64,000 nucleotides of DNA. Source: Puffinus mauretanicus (Eukaryota; Chordata; Aves; Procellariiformes; Procellariidae). Made by a program: the position numbers and the translations under genes. Positions 22,767 through 35,700 of the stretch are shown in pieces. The notes beneath the pieces were generated by a model. That model did not search any database. It saw only the letters and a program-made list of their open reading frames with translations, and had not been told where the DNA came from. The stretch is taken from positions 3,496,005 to 3,560,004 of the forward strand of contig JAJKFH010003504.1 of NCBI GenBank assembly GCA_023333565.1, read 5' to 3'. Each line of letters opens with the position of its first letter. The first letter of the stretch is position 1.

Positions 22767-24508
22767 TCTTCCCTGTCCCAACCAGGCTGCAAAGCAATCC
22801 CGCTTTTACCACCAGCTTCCAGATGAAGAAATGCACTTTATTGACTGGGACAACCAACATGATGCAGGAGACAAGCACCAAAACCATAGCTGGAAAAGAC
22901 ATCTCCGTGCTAGGCCCATACACGGTCCATCAGGCCCAGGGCTGACTGGCTGAACTGCTCAGCTTTACCCAGCTCTGATTCCCACATCTGCAGAACTGAG
23001 CCAGTGGCAGTCACTCAGAGGCTAAAATTTAAAAAGACACGGAAATCTAAGATGCCTGCCTTCCTCCACTGCTGAAGAAAGAGGGACTGTTAACAGATTC
23101 AAAATAATCAAGCTCAGAAATCTAATTTAAAAAATTATAAAATGGCTTCAGCCTTGCAGAAAGTGTTGTGAACTTCATATGGGCTGATTCTGTCAGGAAG
23201 AAACATGCTAACAGTAACCATTTGACTCAGCTACACCAGCAGTGCCGTCATTTCTCAGCTAGAAGCAGATCAGTAGTAGGCAATTTTGAATGTCAGGAGG
23301 AGCTATATTTAATACCGCACATGTTTTGATAGGTCCACGCAGTGCACAGAGCCTCTTCCTGACAGAGGTCAAGCTGTTTCTCTGACTCATTTCACAACAA
23401 ATTATCCTAATTTCTGTTCTGAAATGATTTTTTTTTTCAAGGCAGACATCTGTATTTTGAGCACTGATTGGAAAAGGTGCCAGGACTTTTTTGAGTGAGC
23501 ACAACTTGGCCCCCCCACTCCAACCTCCCTTTTTTGTGGCTGCCTGAAGTGTGAATGGGAAGAAATCCCAGCCTGTCATATGGTGCTCTCCAAGGAACAA
23601 GACATCCCAGCTTAGCTCTGCTCTAGACGTTTTTTCTCCTGGCATCCAACAGGCTGGAAGCCTCTTCCGTTATTCCAGTCGATTGTAGAGCATGTATCTT
23701 CATTATTCCAGCATCTTCATTATTATTCTGACCATTTATCTGCGTTAGCCCCTAAAAGCTCAAATTGCCAAGTTCTTTCTGATCCTGAGTATAAAAATAT
23801 GCTGTATGCATATGCCTATTTCAACATTTAGATTTCTTTAAATATTGTTATTTTTTCAATGACTTCCCATCTTGGTTTTGCATGGGATTCATCTTATCTA
23901 ACATTAGCTGTCAAGCTACTTATATAGGTTGTCTTTCCAGGTAAGGGAGGGAGATGACAATTTATTCCATCCAAATACAGATTCCTGTTTAGCCCTTGCT
24001 CTTTCTTCGTTGAGTATTGCTGAGACAGCCAGCTCAGTCTGCACGCCTAAATCTTAGGCAGCTAATGTTAAGTGTTCCTCACTCCTTCCTCCTCGTAAAA
24101 CCAATCACAAAAGCTAAAAACCAACACATTCAATTTTTTTTTTTAAGCTAAATTATATCTCCAGTGGGCTTTTTTGTTTTCTTTAGTGCAAATCTAAGGA
24201 TGCATATGGATAAGGATTCACTTTGGATGAGCTCTTCACCGTGAGAGCTCAGCAGGTCCACACTGTGATCCCAGCTGTGCCACTGTCTTTCTGTGCGAGA
24301 AACCCCCCAGCAGACTGTTCGAAGGAAGGTAGCTCTCTGCTCCCATTCACATTTTTCTTCACCTTTCTTTTTGCTTTCCCTCCCTTCTCCAACCCCCACA
24401 GAGGAGGAGATTACTTTTACCTCAGGCTGCAGGGTCTTGTGCTTTAGACCCCAGGACTAATCCTTGCTGCACCAGTTACGATGCAGTTGATTTCACGAGA
24501 AGCTGCCA

Positions 24509-24560
24509 CACTTCAGTTCTGTATCTGAAAAGCAGGATTCCTAATCACCTTCCCCTACCT
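24509..24560 (+). repeat. Possible MIR-like core remnant
   Basis: CACTTCAGTTCTGTATCTGA followed by AAAGCAGGATTCCTAATCACC resembles the CTCAGTTTCCTCATCTGTAA then AATGGGAATAATAAT block of ancient SINEs. Highly diverged; tentative. Confidence 0.3.
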
Positions 24561-25928
24561 AGAGACAGTGCAAGGAAAATGCTGGTGATGATTTACAGGA
24601 GCTTAGGTACTATTCCAACAAGAGCCACAAGTATGTGCATAGCTGCAATAGGATGAATATTGTCTATTTAACTACTGCTGATGGAGATCAAGAATACAAC
24701 TGTCCTGTTGTTTTAAAACACAGGCTGCAACAGAAAAAGTAAGCAGAATGGTTTTGATTCATTGTGCTTATTAAGATCACCTAATTCCAACCATCTTCAA
24801 ACTAATCATCAGGGTTCATCCTTCTATACTTAATAGAGAGCTACAGGTATCTCCAGAGGACAATTTTCCAACACTAATCTTAGGAAGAGATGAAATGGCC
24901 GTGTTTACTTTTCTCCCTTAACTGCAGAGGAAGGCACGACAGCTTCTTCAGACAAACTATCCAATTTTTAAGTAGCTAAAATTAGGTAAGACCAATTTTA
25001 GTTGATTTAACTAGTAGGCACATTCCATCAGTTATGCTTTCATTACAAAAGTATTTACTTAATTCCCTTAGTGCAGCAACTCATTAACTTGAAACCATTT
25101 AACCATTTTGGACAGACATTAGAGCAGCAACAAAAAGAGAGCTCAGACATCAAATGTGACTGAATGGAGGGACAGTGGCAATAAAATTCAGAAAATGCCT
25201 CCATACAGTATTCAACCTAAGACAGTGCCACACAGCCTTTGGATATTTAACATCACAGCAACATCTTCCCTATGTTTCATCGAGAAAAACGGTGATGTTT
25301 TCATATTGATGTATTCTACCTAAAAGTGAGAGTTGCTTAAAAGATCCGATGGTTGGAGCATGTTGCTCAACAATAACTTACCTAACACAGAATTATTGCT
25401 GTGTGAAATACTGCACACAAATACCTAAGGAGCTGCTGCAGTTTCAAAGGATTGGTGGGAAACCTGCTCTTTTTGGAGAAACTACGACATCTGCTGGTTT
25501 TTAACAAAAAACCTAGAAATACTTCCTTATTACAGATTTCAAAGAAGCATATTCTGTGAGGGCATAAATGTGACTTTGGAGATGCAAATGATGGCGACAG
25601 CGTTGCCATACATCAAGACAGAAGCTGAGTTTTTGCAAACCCAGTGAAGTCATCAAGGGGTAAAAAGAATGTGAAGGTCAGCTTCACAGAAAAGCTTCAC
25701 AAAACATCACAGATCACTGGAGTCTGACAGAATTGCTCTCAAGATGTAGGAATTAAATATTCAGAAATAAAATTTAAGGCCCATTTTCTGTGTTTCCTAT
25801 TGCTTTCCTATTAGCGCATACATATAGATACTTCAACACTGCATTCAAAAGCATAAACTCTTCAGTTCTGCAATGGGAAGCAAAAAACGTTGCAGGGAGA
25901 AGCAATAGAAATCAGCCAGTTGCTAGCA

Positions 25929-25966
25929 ATTTTTACTAATAGATATTTACTAATCATATTTACTAA
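25929..25966. repeat. Three copies of a TTTACTAAT motif
   Basis: TTTACTAATAGATA, TTTACTAATCATA and TTTACTAATTAGATA follow one another with a period of 13-14 bp. A small AT-rich tandem repeat. Confidence 0.7.
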
Positions 25967-27104
25967 TTAGATAAAGCAAAGTCACAATGCACTAGGAATG
26001 CTGGCCTGTTCTCAGGTACCTGTTTTTAAATAAATTATAAAATCAGAACTACCACATACGATCTTTAAAGACATGTTACTTTTCACAGGCAAAGGAGTAT
26101 CGATTCGTCATGCCCCAAATTGCTCTGCAGAATGCTATTCACGACTAAACTCTTGCACATCTCCCAGCAACTGCTGCTTTATTTCAACTGTGTGTGAAGC
26201 GATCCGTTCATAAACTGTGTGCACAATCACATTCACACACCACTTTTGAACATTTACAATGAAAGATGACACATAAATGGAGGAAATTGTATTGTTAAGT
26301 ATGAACATTAACACTGAAAAGAAAAGCTTTCCCTTGCACTTGAAGATCAAAGGTCTGGACCCATTCTTCTCAGCTTAGAATAAAACTGAAATAACGTTCA
26401 ATGCTTTAATCGCCTCCAGATTGGTTTATTATTGCAGTACAATATATCAGACAAGGCCACAAGGAGTCAGGTACAGTCATGGATGCAGGAAAATGGATTA
26501 TTTTCTCTCCGTTCAATGTATAGTGAATAAAAAAGTACGTTTGTAACTGGCAGTAATGTGCTTGCAGCTGGTGTCACTGAGGAACAGAGGGCTTCGTTGC
26601 ACACTCTGCTACTGTTTAACAGACCTCAGCAGCACTGATTTCTAAACCAGGAAATTAACAGAAGGCTGCAAAGAATTACATGTCTAAAAACTGTATTTTT
26701 CAAGCAGTCCAATAAATTCGCCAGCATATTCTGCTGATATTGCCATAGACCAGCTAAAACATAAAAATGACAATGACAGAATGCCATCACCCAAGACACC
26801 AAATCAGGTTTTTTCTGCATTCTTGTTGGCAGCTTGTTTTAAAAAATCCCAACAACAGGAGAAAAAAAATAAGGAAGATTAAAGAAAAAACTTCTGAAAA
26901 TGTCAGTACCCAAACAAGACCCAGATGTTCAATAGGAAACCAGTCACCGGAAACCTGGAATCGGCATCATTATATTTTGATGTACAGTACAAAGAACACT
27001 TCCAAGGCAGAATTGGCAAAGGACCGGCATCTGCTACCTGCTAATTAACACTTTAAACATAGCATCGCAGGTGGCTGAAACAGAACAATGCAAACCTGGA
27101 GCAT

Positions 27105-27185
27105 ACCGACACGCCGAACCTCGCTCTGTTGGGAGGGATCTCGCTCCCTCCCTCCTCGCTGCCGAATCCATTCCAGAACCGTGTG
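27105..27185. other. Small CpG-rich patch
   Basis: About eight CpG dinucleotides fall within roughly 80 bp (words such as CCGACACGCCGAACCTCG and CTCGCTGCCGAA) in otherwise CpG-poor DNA. The patch is too short for a classic CpG island and has no TATA or recognised coding exon beside it. It could be a regulatory site, a remnant of a CpG-rich repeat, or chance. Confidence 0.35.
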
Positions 27186-27469
27186 CAGTGCTCTGCATTT
27201 GTCTGCTTCTTCATTGCCTTGACAGCCAGTATTACAGTTATTTAGATGTTGTGTAACTGTACTAGTTAATGTTTGCACAGTGCTTTGAATATGTGAATTG
27301 CTATCCAGCTATTCAGTATTATTATTTCCATTAGGATGAACCTTAAAAGCATATTGAAAAAGACGGTGCTTGAGTTGAATAACCTCCTTTAAAGAGGAAT
27401 AGTAAATCCATCAGATCTTGTCAAGATTTTGTACTACCTGAAATATTTGAAATTATGTCTGCTTTTGCA

Positions 27470-27515
27470 ATGCACATACGCGCGCGCGCATGCATATGCA
27501 CACGCACACGCACAC
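27470..27515. repeat. 46-bp alternating purine-pyrimidine tract (Z-DNA-prone)
   Basis: Every base from 27470 to 27515 alternates purine and pyrimidine. The core is ACGCGCGCGCGCATGCATAT, followed by CACACGCACACGCACAC. CG and CA repeats of this kind favour left-handed Z-DNA. The intact CG run is unusual because methylated CpG decays quickly. Confidence 0.9.
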
Positions 27516-28740
27516 TATTTTATTTCAAAGATCAGTATACTGGTTTTACTAGACTTTGTTTTTATTACTATCAAATAGAAAAAAACTACACCATGACTAT
27601 ATTACAGATTTGATTAAGTTAAAATCAAATAGCATGTCTTAATGACAATGTCAAGAAAACTAACCTTGGAAATCAGAATTACTGATGTTCTTTTATACTG
27701 ATCTGACTGTCTCCACATTATGTCTTGTACAGGTCAGACTAGAATTTTATCAATACAGAGAAATTAAGCAGAAAGGTGGTACAAGTGCAATTATACCACT
27801 AACAGTTTAAGGACATAAATTGTAATGTGGAGACTGGAACCAAAGTAAAAGTGACTTTTCTAATTCCAGGGTAACAGTTAAGAAGAGTCATGCATTTCAG
27901 TATAAAACTAGACATATGATGAATTGTATCAGTACGACTGCAATGGTATAGACTAATACCTTACGGTAGCTTAACTTCCTATATCAAGAAGAATTATGTT
28001 GATTTGAAAAGCAGTGTAGTCAATCAAGTGAAAAAAAAAGTTTTCTGCCCATATGGGCATAGATAATTCAAACCTTCCTGGAGATTTTATCTCAGAGAGA
28101 AAGACTAATTAGAATAAAGTTTGCTATCTTAAAAGTAATCAGGACCCACTTTTACTTTGAAAAGAAACCTACAAAGCAAGAGTGGTGATAGCTATGGTGG
28201 ATATAAAAGTGGCTATGTTTGCAGAGAGACAGGGTGTTTTATATCAATGCATGGGAAAAAAAGGACAAACTTACTTACTAGAAGCAAGTCCATTTCTTCC
28301 AGCTATAGCTTTTCATCTAACGAAAGTCATCACCTCTCTTTACAAAGCACGCTTCATTTAAAAAGAGTGATAGATTCATATTTCTGAAGCAATAACTTCA
28401 CAGAACATATCATATCTGATGACAAGAAATGTTTTCGTTAAAGCTGAAATCAGATGAAACCTTTACTTTTTAACACAAAACCTAAGGGTCTCAGCCCACA
28501 TTTGTTGTTTCAGAGGAAGTCTGGAAGTACTGGAACTTATCAACACCCATGGGCTGAGCAAGTTAGCGAAGTGCCAGGCAAGCTGGAGGTTGTGAAAGAA
28601 GTTGGGTTTGGTTAGCATTTAGTCCCATTTTTTTGGACTACAGGCTTAGAGGATTAACCAATGTTTGAGAGGAAGGATTGATCTGAGATTCATGTAGGTG
28701 TATTCATCCTTCTGAACCAGTCACTAGAGCCCCTGTTACA

Positions 28741-29249
28741 GCCCCTGGTTTCAGCTGGGATAGAGTTAAATTCCTAGTGCTGTGTTTTGGATTTAGTATG
28801 AGAAGAATGTTGATAAACACTGATGTTTTTAGTTTTTGCTAAGTGCCCTTTAGTCAAGGACTTTTCAGCTTCCCATGCTCTGCCCAGTGCACAAGAGGCT
28901 GGGAGGGAGCATAGCCAGGACAGCTGGCCCAGCTGGCCAAAGGGGTATTCCATGCCATGTGACATCATGCTCAGTATATGAATGGGAAGACGAATGGCTC
29001 CCGGAAGTAACGATTGCTACTTGGTTTTCGGTCAGTGGGTGGTGAGCAATTGCATTGTGCATCACTCACTTTGTATATTCTACCATTATTATTATCTCTT
29101 CTTTTTCTTTTCTATTAAACTGTCTTTATCTCAATCCATGAATTTTACTTTTTTATTTTTCAATTCTCTTCCCCATCCCACTGGGGAGGGGGGTGGTGTG
29201 AGCGAGCAGCTGTGTGGTGTTTGGCTGCCTGCTGGCTTAAACCACAACA
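28741..29249 (+). mobile_element. Solo LTR related to the 7.1-kb copy
   Basis: About 509 bp match the outer LTR at 7145-8169 along its length: CCTGGTTTCAGCTGGGATAG near the start, GTTTTGGATTTAGTATGAGA, a CATGTGACATCATGCTCAGT promoter region, AGTATATGA at 28973, ATTAAA at 29114-29119, and an end reading ACCACAACA. The first bases (GCCCCTGG instead of TGTCCTGG) and the terminal CpG (ACCACAACA instead of ACCACGACA) have mutated. No clear target duplication was found, probably because the ends have decayed. No internal retroviral sequence is nearby, so it is a solo LTR, uninterrupted by the nested copy seen at 7300. Confidence 0.85.
28973..28981 (+). promoter_or_regulatory. TATA-like box of third LTR
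   Basis: AGTATATGA in the position homologous to 7889-7897. The upstream CRE-like site is TGACATCA (28960-28967), one base from the palindrome. Confidence 0.45.
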
Positions 29250-30295
29250 AGCTGATGAAGAAAAATGGGCCTTTTTAGAGATTATTTATCCCATTGTAGA
29301 TTGTAAAATAAAACAGACAGTCCTCAATATGGGGAGAATGGAATGAATAGTAAAATTATAAGACAAAGACATAGCCCATTGGTTCTGATATCATTGGTCA
29401 GTGATTAAGCATCATAATTGTGTGTTTAGAAGACAAAACAAAATGTCTTAAACATTCTTGGGTTGTCTTCCTCTCACCACCTCGGTTAATATAAAGAACA
29501 ACAGTTGTAGAAGAAGAAAGGCAGAGACCTTAAATCCCTACAAGAGGCTGTCTTGATGGTTAAAGATTTACTTGGGAAATAGAAGCTGCAGTTTAAAGCC
29601 CCATCTCTGTTCTTGCCCAGCTGTCCTTAAAGCTCAGCTTAGCTGTTTGGCACTTCCCTAGGCCAAGAAATGATAGATTGCCAGTTTTGTTCAAAGTTTG
29701 CTAATGAAAACTCTGTACAATGCAGTGTATAGCCTGGTTTCTCCCATGGCTGAAGGTCACATCTCAATCAATTAAGGAAAAGTCTGTGTGTTCTTCCAGA
29801 CGCTTTTCATGCACGATTTCAAAATGGACTGAGGTAACCTCTCTCTTTTTCTTAGACTAAATACTCTGGAGCAGCAATGGGCTGTTGAAATTCAAGTCAT
29901 ATCTTCCATCCAATCTTCATTGTTTCCTCAGAAATGCCATCTGGGGGCAGCCAAATAGGAAAAGCAGTTAGCTGATCTTCTGGCACCTTCAGTGAGATTA
30001 ATGAATCCATTATGGGAGAGGTCAGACAAGGTAGCTCTGCACCACTCCCGAATCACTGCCACAGGAACACAGGAATTATTTTAATCTCAAAACTTTTCCT
30101 CCAGCTTTTCAATTTAGCAAACAGCTTCCTTTGGCAGGAACCATGCAAAGGAGCCTTGGGCTTAAATAATTTAGCTGTGTGGAAAGGTGGAGGAAAGTAG
30201 GTGGAAGGAGGGCCAGGGGGAGAAGCAGTAGTACATTTGGAGTAGCAAACTTTATTGCCGTACCCACGATGGGAGGGAGTTAGAAGGCATATGCT
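29250..30295. other. Unique sequence, no gene seen
   Basis: AT-rich DNA between the third LTR and the direct repeat. The short frames show no motif. Confidence 0.5.
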
Positions 30296-30370
30296 TATTG
30301 CAGAGAGAGGTCCTCAGAGAGCAAGATAGATAGGGAGAAAACTGTCATTTATCAAGTTACACTGGCTGTC
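30296..30370. repeat. Diverged direct repeat, first copy
   Basis: The segment from TTATTGCAGAGAGAGGT through GGGAGAAAACTGTCATTTAT to CACTGGCTGTC is matched in order by 30603-30680. The copies lie about 307 bp apart. They may be an old segmental duplication or two copies of an unrecognised dispersed repeat. Confidence 0.6.
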
Positions 30371-30602
30371 ATTGTGCTGCTATTAACTCTGGCTCAGTTC
30401 CAACATTTCTGCATCGAGTGATGTTTAACACCAGCCTTGTGGAAAATTTTCATTTCTTTGTTATATCAAAAAGTTATCAAATACATGTTATTTCCTTTTA
30501 ATTTGCATAGCTTCTGCAATTTGTTTTAGGGACAAGCAAGAAATAAAGGAAGCTTCTAGAAGGAAGACAGTTCTGCGGGGACAGAACTGAAAACCCAGAG
30601 GT

Positions 30603-30680
30603 TTATTGCAGAGAGATGTTTATGTAGAGTGGGCAGGTAAGGGGAAAAAAAGTGTCATTTATCAAACAGCACTGGTGATC
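30603..30680. repeat. Diverged direct repeat, second copy
   Basis: TTATTGCAGAGAGATGT, then AAAAGTGTCATTTATC and GCACTGGTGATC, in the same order as 30296-30370. Its right end abuts the CR1 tail that begins near 30677. Confidence 0.6.
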
Positions 30681-30779
30681 TAGTTGAAGATGTCCCTGCT
30701 TATTGCAGGGGGATTGGACTAGACGACCTTCAAAGGTCCCTTCCAACCCAAACCGTTCTATGATTCTCTGATTCTATGA
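30677..30779 (+). mobile_element. CR1 LINE tail, about 100 bp
   Basis: GATCTAGTTGAAGATGTCCC, TTGGACTAGACGACC, AGGTCCCTTCCAACCC and the tail TTCTATGATTCTCTGATTCT identify the last 100 bp of a CR1 in plus orientation. It is nearly the same segment as the fragment inside the LTR at 20120-20222. Severe 5' truncation is usual for CR1. Confidence 0.85.
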
Positions 30780-32699
30780 TCAGTCTAGTGGTGCTGAGGT
30801 AACCTTGAGGTGGCACATTCTGCCGTGCCCATTTCACTGTTAACCCAAAATGAAGGAATGGTGTGCAATTATCCTTTTCTACAAACTGTCACTAAGGAGG
30901 GTTGTGCATCTGCTTTCAGAGTAGAGGAGTGTTCTCAACAGCATTAGCCAACTCTTTTGGGGCTCAGTGAAACAAAATACAACATTTTGCACTAGGTAAC
31001 ACCAGGATAGGAATAAATGCACCCATCTCCTCTCAGCATGCCTGTGTGAGTTGAAGCATAAGATAGATTCAGCCTAAATTAATCTGGAATGTAAAATAAA
31101 ACTGTTTAGATGCCATCAGTGAAACTAATATAAATTGTAAGTCAACAATTGACATAGATATCTTTAAAAAGCTTAACTCTTAAGACAGGTTATCTCAGCT
31201 ATTAACCTACAAACTAGTTTTGTAGTGAAGAATTAGCCAGGTATCCTTCCACCTACTGACAAGTTTAAGGTCCAAAGCACAGGGTGAAGGATGTTGGGGC
31301 TTTGTAATGAGGCAACAAGATGCAGAGTCAAGGTTCAGCGTGTTGAATGACAGCTCTGCAAGCTGCTTCTTACACTAGTTATGCAGGTGAAAGTACTAGA
31401 CAAAGCCATGTAACGATTTCGTGCCAAGATTTGGAAGACTTGCATTAGCCAGTCTCCTACCTGTGCTAATTGCTGCTCAAAATGTCTCACTGGGGCTACT
31501 GTTCTTCACTTCTTTTTTGTTCTTGTTCCCTCACCCTAATACTTCTTCTTCAACCCTTTCTATCTGCTATAAGAACCAGAGATTTTCAAATTCCAAAGTG
31601 AATCAAAGTGTTGCAATTGTGCAGTCATGCCTAGGACTTCTGCCAGAGCAAGAGAAATCAGATTCTCTTTGAATAGTTGCTGAAGGAGAAATACAGTGCT
31701 TTATCACATATAAATGCATGAAGCTCGCTCCTGGCAGCCCGCTGATTTACGTTATATGTTGCATCATCAGTCTTGTCTTCTGAAAAAGCACAGAAAGCAG
31801 CAAGAGTGAAAGCCATAATATCAAAAGGAATTTTATAGACAAGCAATTGACCTGTTATTAGCGTAGATGGCCTTGAGCTTCACATCCCACCAGCCATGCG
31901 GTTGACAGTATGTCCGATCCAGAAGAAGGCTGCAGTCTTTTTCTTTGGAGCTGGGACACCATGTCCTCTCTGGGAGCCCTGGGTACCCCTTTGCCCCTGA
32001 CAGCAATCATTTGGCTTCCATTAGATAAACATGATGAGCAAAAACTTTAGGAAAGTCGTGGGTTTTTCACCAGGTATTTCTTTATGCGGGATACTTTCAG
32101 ATAGAGGGAAAAACATGGCTTAACATGGACTTTGTAAAGGAACATTATATAATCTTCCCACGTACGTAACAGTGTGGTTTATCTATTTTCAGGTTTAAGA
32201 GAAACACTTTTGTTCCCTAGCATTCATGTCTGTATAAATTTCTCAGTGGACACGTGACACTCAAAGGCAGCACCACCTCAAAGAATGCTTCTGCAAACGT
32301 TACGTCCCAGGAAAACCAAATACCCTGCCAGCCCCCCCCCTCAGAGAGGTCACTCTCTGTGTAGAAGCAGTGAGAGTTTCCAATGCAATTAGTTATGCAT
32401 GTTCTTTTCTAGAAATAATGCTCACAGAGCCCTGACAAGACGTTAGGTGCTCTGCAGCTGAGGCCTAAGATGTGGTCTCTGTCTGTTAAGGAGCTTTGAG
32501 ATAAAAGTTGCTTTCGACACTTAACACTTAATAGCCCCAGACAATCTCAGTCTCTATAGTTTATTTTCCTATTCCATTTTGAAGTGCACTTATAACTTCT
32601 GCAACAACATCCTGCAGCAATGAGTTCTACAGGCTATTTATGCCTTTTCTGGGGAAAAAAAAAAGTACAATATTTAATTTGTTTTATGTCAGCTACTTG

Positions 32700-32735
32700 G
32701 TATATACGTGTGTGTGTGTGTATGCATATATATAC
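32700..32735. repeat. 36-bp alternating purine-pyrimidine tract (TG/TA)
   Basis: GTATATACGTGTGTGTGTGT followed by GTATGCATATATATAC alternates perfectly from 32700 to 32735. The TG core is a microsatellite; the flanks are TA-rich. Confidence 0.9.
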
Positions 32736-35700
32736 TGTGTTGGTACTGACTACTTACTTGCTGAGTATCCTTCCTGAATATGTTATGATTTTAAAAATGC
32801 CTGTGAAAGAAAGATAAAAAGATGGAATCACGGAAGCCCGGGTCAAAGATTTTCCTCATGTGGAATGAAAGGATGGAGAGTTTGATTATTCTGAAGATTG
32901 GAAACTGGATTAAAAATAAAATAGGAAGGAAGGGTTGGAAAGTTAGATTTTGGAGGGCTCAATATGGTGTCTTCTTTTCTTTAAAGTCTACCAGAGCAGT
33001 TCACAAGATAGATGGTTTATATTTCAGGCAGTAATATTTTCTGCAATCTCCCCCAAACATACCTCTACTCAGAAACGTACCTGTTCTCCCTTTATTATCC
33101 TAATATGAAACAAAATTGACTCTTACTGCATGACTAAAAGCTGACCACAGTGAAAATCCCCAGTGACAGTGAAACAGCAAACTTTAAGTGCCACCAACAT
33201 ATTAGTGATCTCTTAAAGAACACTTCCAGTTTCTTACAGATATGAATTGGCCTCTTAGTTTATTACTTGTGTTTATTACATGGTCATTTTTCTATGCAAA
33301 AAGTGGGTCCATGAGCACTGTTAGCCCATACCACCAGCACTGCACAAGGCATTGAAAGAGAGTTCTGAAACAGCCAAGTGCCTGCTCAAGGAACTAAGAG
33401 AATTAAGACCATAATCCAGGATGCAGATGGTTCTTAATTCTGAAAAAGCTTTAATTTCCATGTTCCTTTCTCCTCTGATGATCTTAGAACATTTTACAGG
33501 GGTGAGGGCCATTCCCTCCTCCACCTTTTACACATCTGAGCACAGTTTAGGGCAGTTGTGCAGAAAACCAGTCTGCCTGTTTCAGGTCAAAACTTATTTC
33601 CATGTTCTTTCATGATAATTTGGGGTGGGAGGGGAAACGCTTCCTGTACCTCGTTCCTGCCTTTTCCCTTCCCCCCTTTGTACGTATGAGAGGTTCTTTT
33701 TTCATACTTGACATGGCATTTGTACAAGCCCACATCTCCAGTTATGACCCCAGTATTCAGAAAGAGAAAACTGCCGGTGTAATTAACCTGCACACAGCAG
33801 CAGATAGGACCTTCGCTCTACTAGTAAGATACAGCAGCAGAACTCCTTACTCCTGCCCCAAATTGCTACCTTATCCAGAACTGTTTTACGTAAAATTGTG
33901 AAATAATCTTGTGAGAGATTTCCTAAACATGATGGTTAAAAACCTTTATCTTCACTGATGGTGAATTCAAAACTTTTGGTAATTTTTAGCTGATACATTT
34001 GACAAGAGCTTTTATGGAAGGATCTTTCACATAATATATTTGAATAATAAAGAGAGAAATGTGGCTTTTACAGGACAAACAATAATACATATTTTTCACT
34101 GCACTTACCACACTTTCAATATTTTCTGTCATTGTTTGTAAGACCCACAGTAACAGTGCTCTTTCAACTGTTGAATCTTACTCAATGACTTTACTCATTA
34201 CACTACTAAAACCGGGGGTGGGGAGGAGGGGGAAGGAATCCACTTCACGAGAAACTTCATTGTCTTTTGGCATTATGCAAATATTCTCAGTTAATCTTAG
34301 AGTAATGAGAATTTTGGAAAGCAAAGGTTGCAGTGAATATTTGATGAAGTAACAGTATGTCAACAGTCTAAACATGGCTTGATTATGGAAATGAAATTTG
34401 GGTAGGGAAATCAACTATTAAAGCAGAAAATGTCTAATTAAATGGAACCCATGCATTAAATTTCACTTATTCTCTACACAAGAATACTTTCTCAAGTTCT
34501 ATTTAAGTAGTATTACACAACAACATATAATTAAAAATCTAATACCACCTTCAAGTTATAAGAGGCATCCCACTTTTAACAGGAAATAGCAGCCCACATG
34601 AGAGATTTTCATTAACTGAAACAAATATTTTCTCTATCAAAATGTATTTGAGGTTTTATGTTCAGCATACAGAACACGGAGCTGATCTCAAGGAAAAAGT
34701 AAAAGCAATAAGAAAATGCATTCACAAGTGTATGAAGTATTTACACATCTTTGAGATAGCATTTCTTCTAGGAAACGCTCTCAGCTCCTGAGTGTTTCAT
34801 AAACACTGGTATGAATATTCATATTTCATAAAGTTTATACCCAAAAGCTCATCATCTGCTTATTATTTGCTGTGTGCCACTCTCCCAGTTAACACATTTC
34901 AGTAATTCAATCCCAAATCAGAAACATCATTTACATTTAGAAAAGATCATGAATGGAAGAAAGTCGGTCTGCAGATAGCACAGGGACTGATGGCAATGCT
35001 TGCCAGCCCCTAGTGCCAGTGACAGGGATGACAGATTGGTGACCTTGTTTTCCAGCAGAAGATGCATTTCTGCTGATAGGCATTGCGCCCTGGTATACTC
35101 ATATTTATTATTGATGCCCAGCTTTGCCCTCAAATGAGACAAAGAATTCCAACACTGTGTCAGCAGCTGTTGTGTCACCACAATGCCTCAGAGCCCAAGT
35201 CATGGCGCAGGATGCCGGTGTGGCCGATACAACAAAGAGCAGAAACAATTTCTCACAACTAGAGCTGGGTAATATCTTCACTGAAAGAAAAACACAGGGA
35301 TAGTTTATTTGGCTAAAAATAAATTTTCCAAGGACCAGTAACCATTGTTCATATTTGATGAGTGATTTCAGATGTAAAAAGATACCTAAAAAAATCAAAA
35401 TGGTTTATTTCTTCATTTTTAGTTGAAAAAATATGATTTTTTATTTTAAAACCCTTTTTAAAAATTCTGTTTTTATTCTATAGGTAATATTATTCTTGAG
35501 TGGAAAGCTTGATGGTTTGAATATCAAAGTGAAAAATCTGTTAGAATTACATATTTATAATCTACTTTTACAATCTAATTACCACACAAGCAACAACAAC
35601 TGGATAAAGATGGAACACATAGGTAATCATTGTAGCTTCCTAACAGTTTAAATTTTGCCAAGCTGTTTCCAAGCATGCCAGCAAGAGATTGAAAAGATTT

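Larger units (their letters stand above)
20848..28740. other. Unique region with simple-sequence tracts, no gene seen
   Basis: No gene is recognised. The region holds the ATCCC array (22674-22766), a possible ancient repeat (24509-24560), a three-fold TTTACTAAT motif (25929-25966), a CpG-rich patch (27105-27185) and the alternating purine-pyrimidine tract (27470-27515). The 228-codon frame at 22259-22945 runs through the ATCCC array and owes its length to it. Confidence 0.5.

Noticed and set aside
22259..22945. 228-codon plus-strand open frame
   Set aside because: It crosses the ATCCC array, which translates as a monotonous PSHPI repeat because no frame of ATCCC contains a stop. There is no protein domain on either side.
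28736..29254. Target-site duplication of the third LTR
   Set aside because: The bases before the LTR (TTACA) do not match those after it (AGCTG) at any reasonable boundary, so no duplication is claimed.
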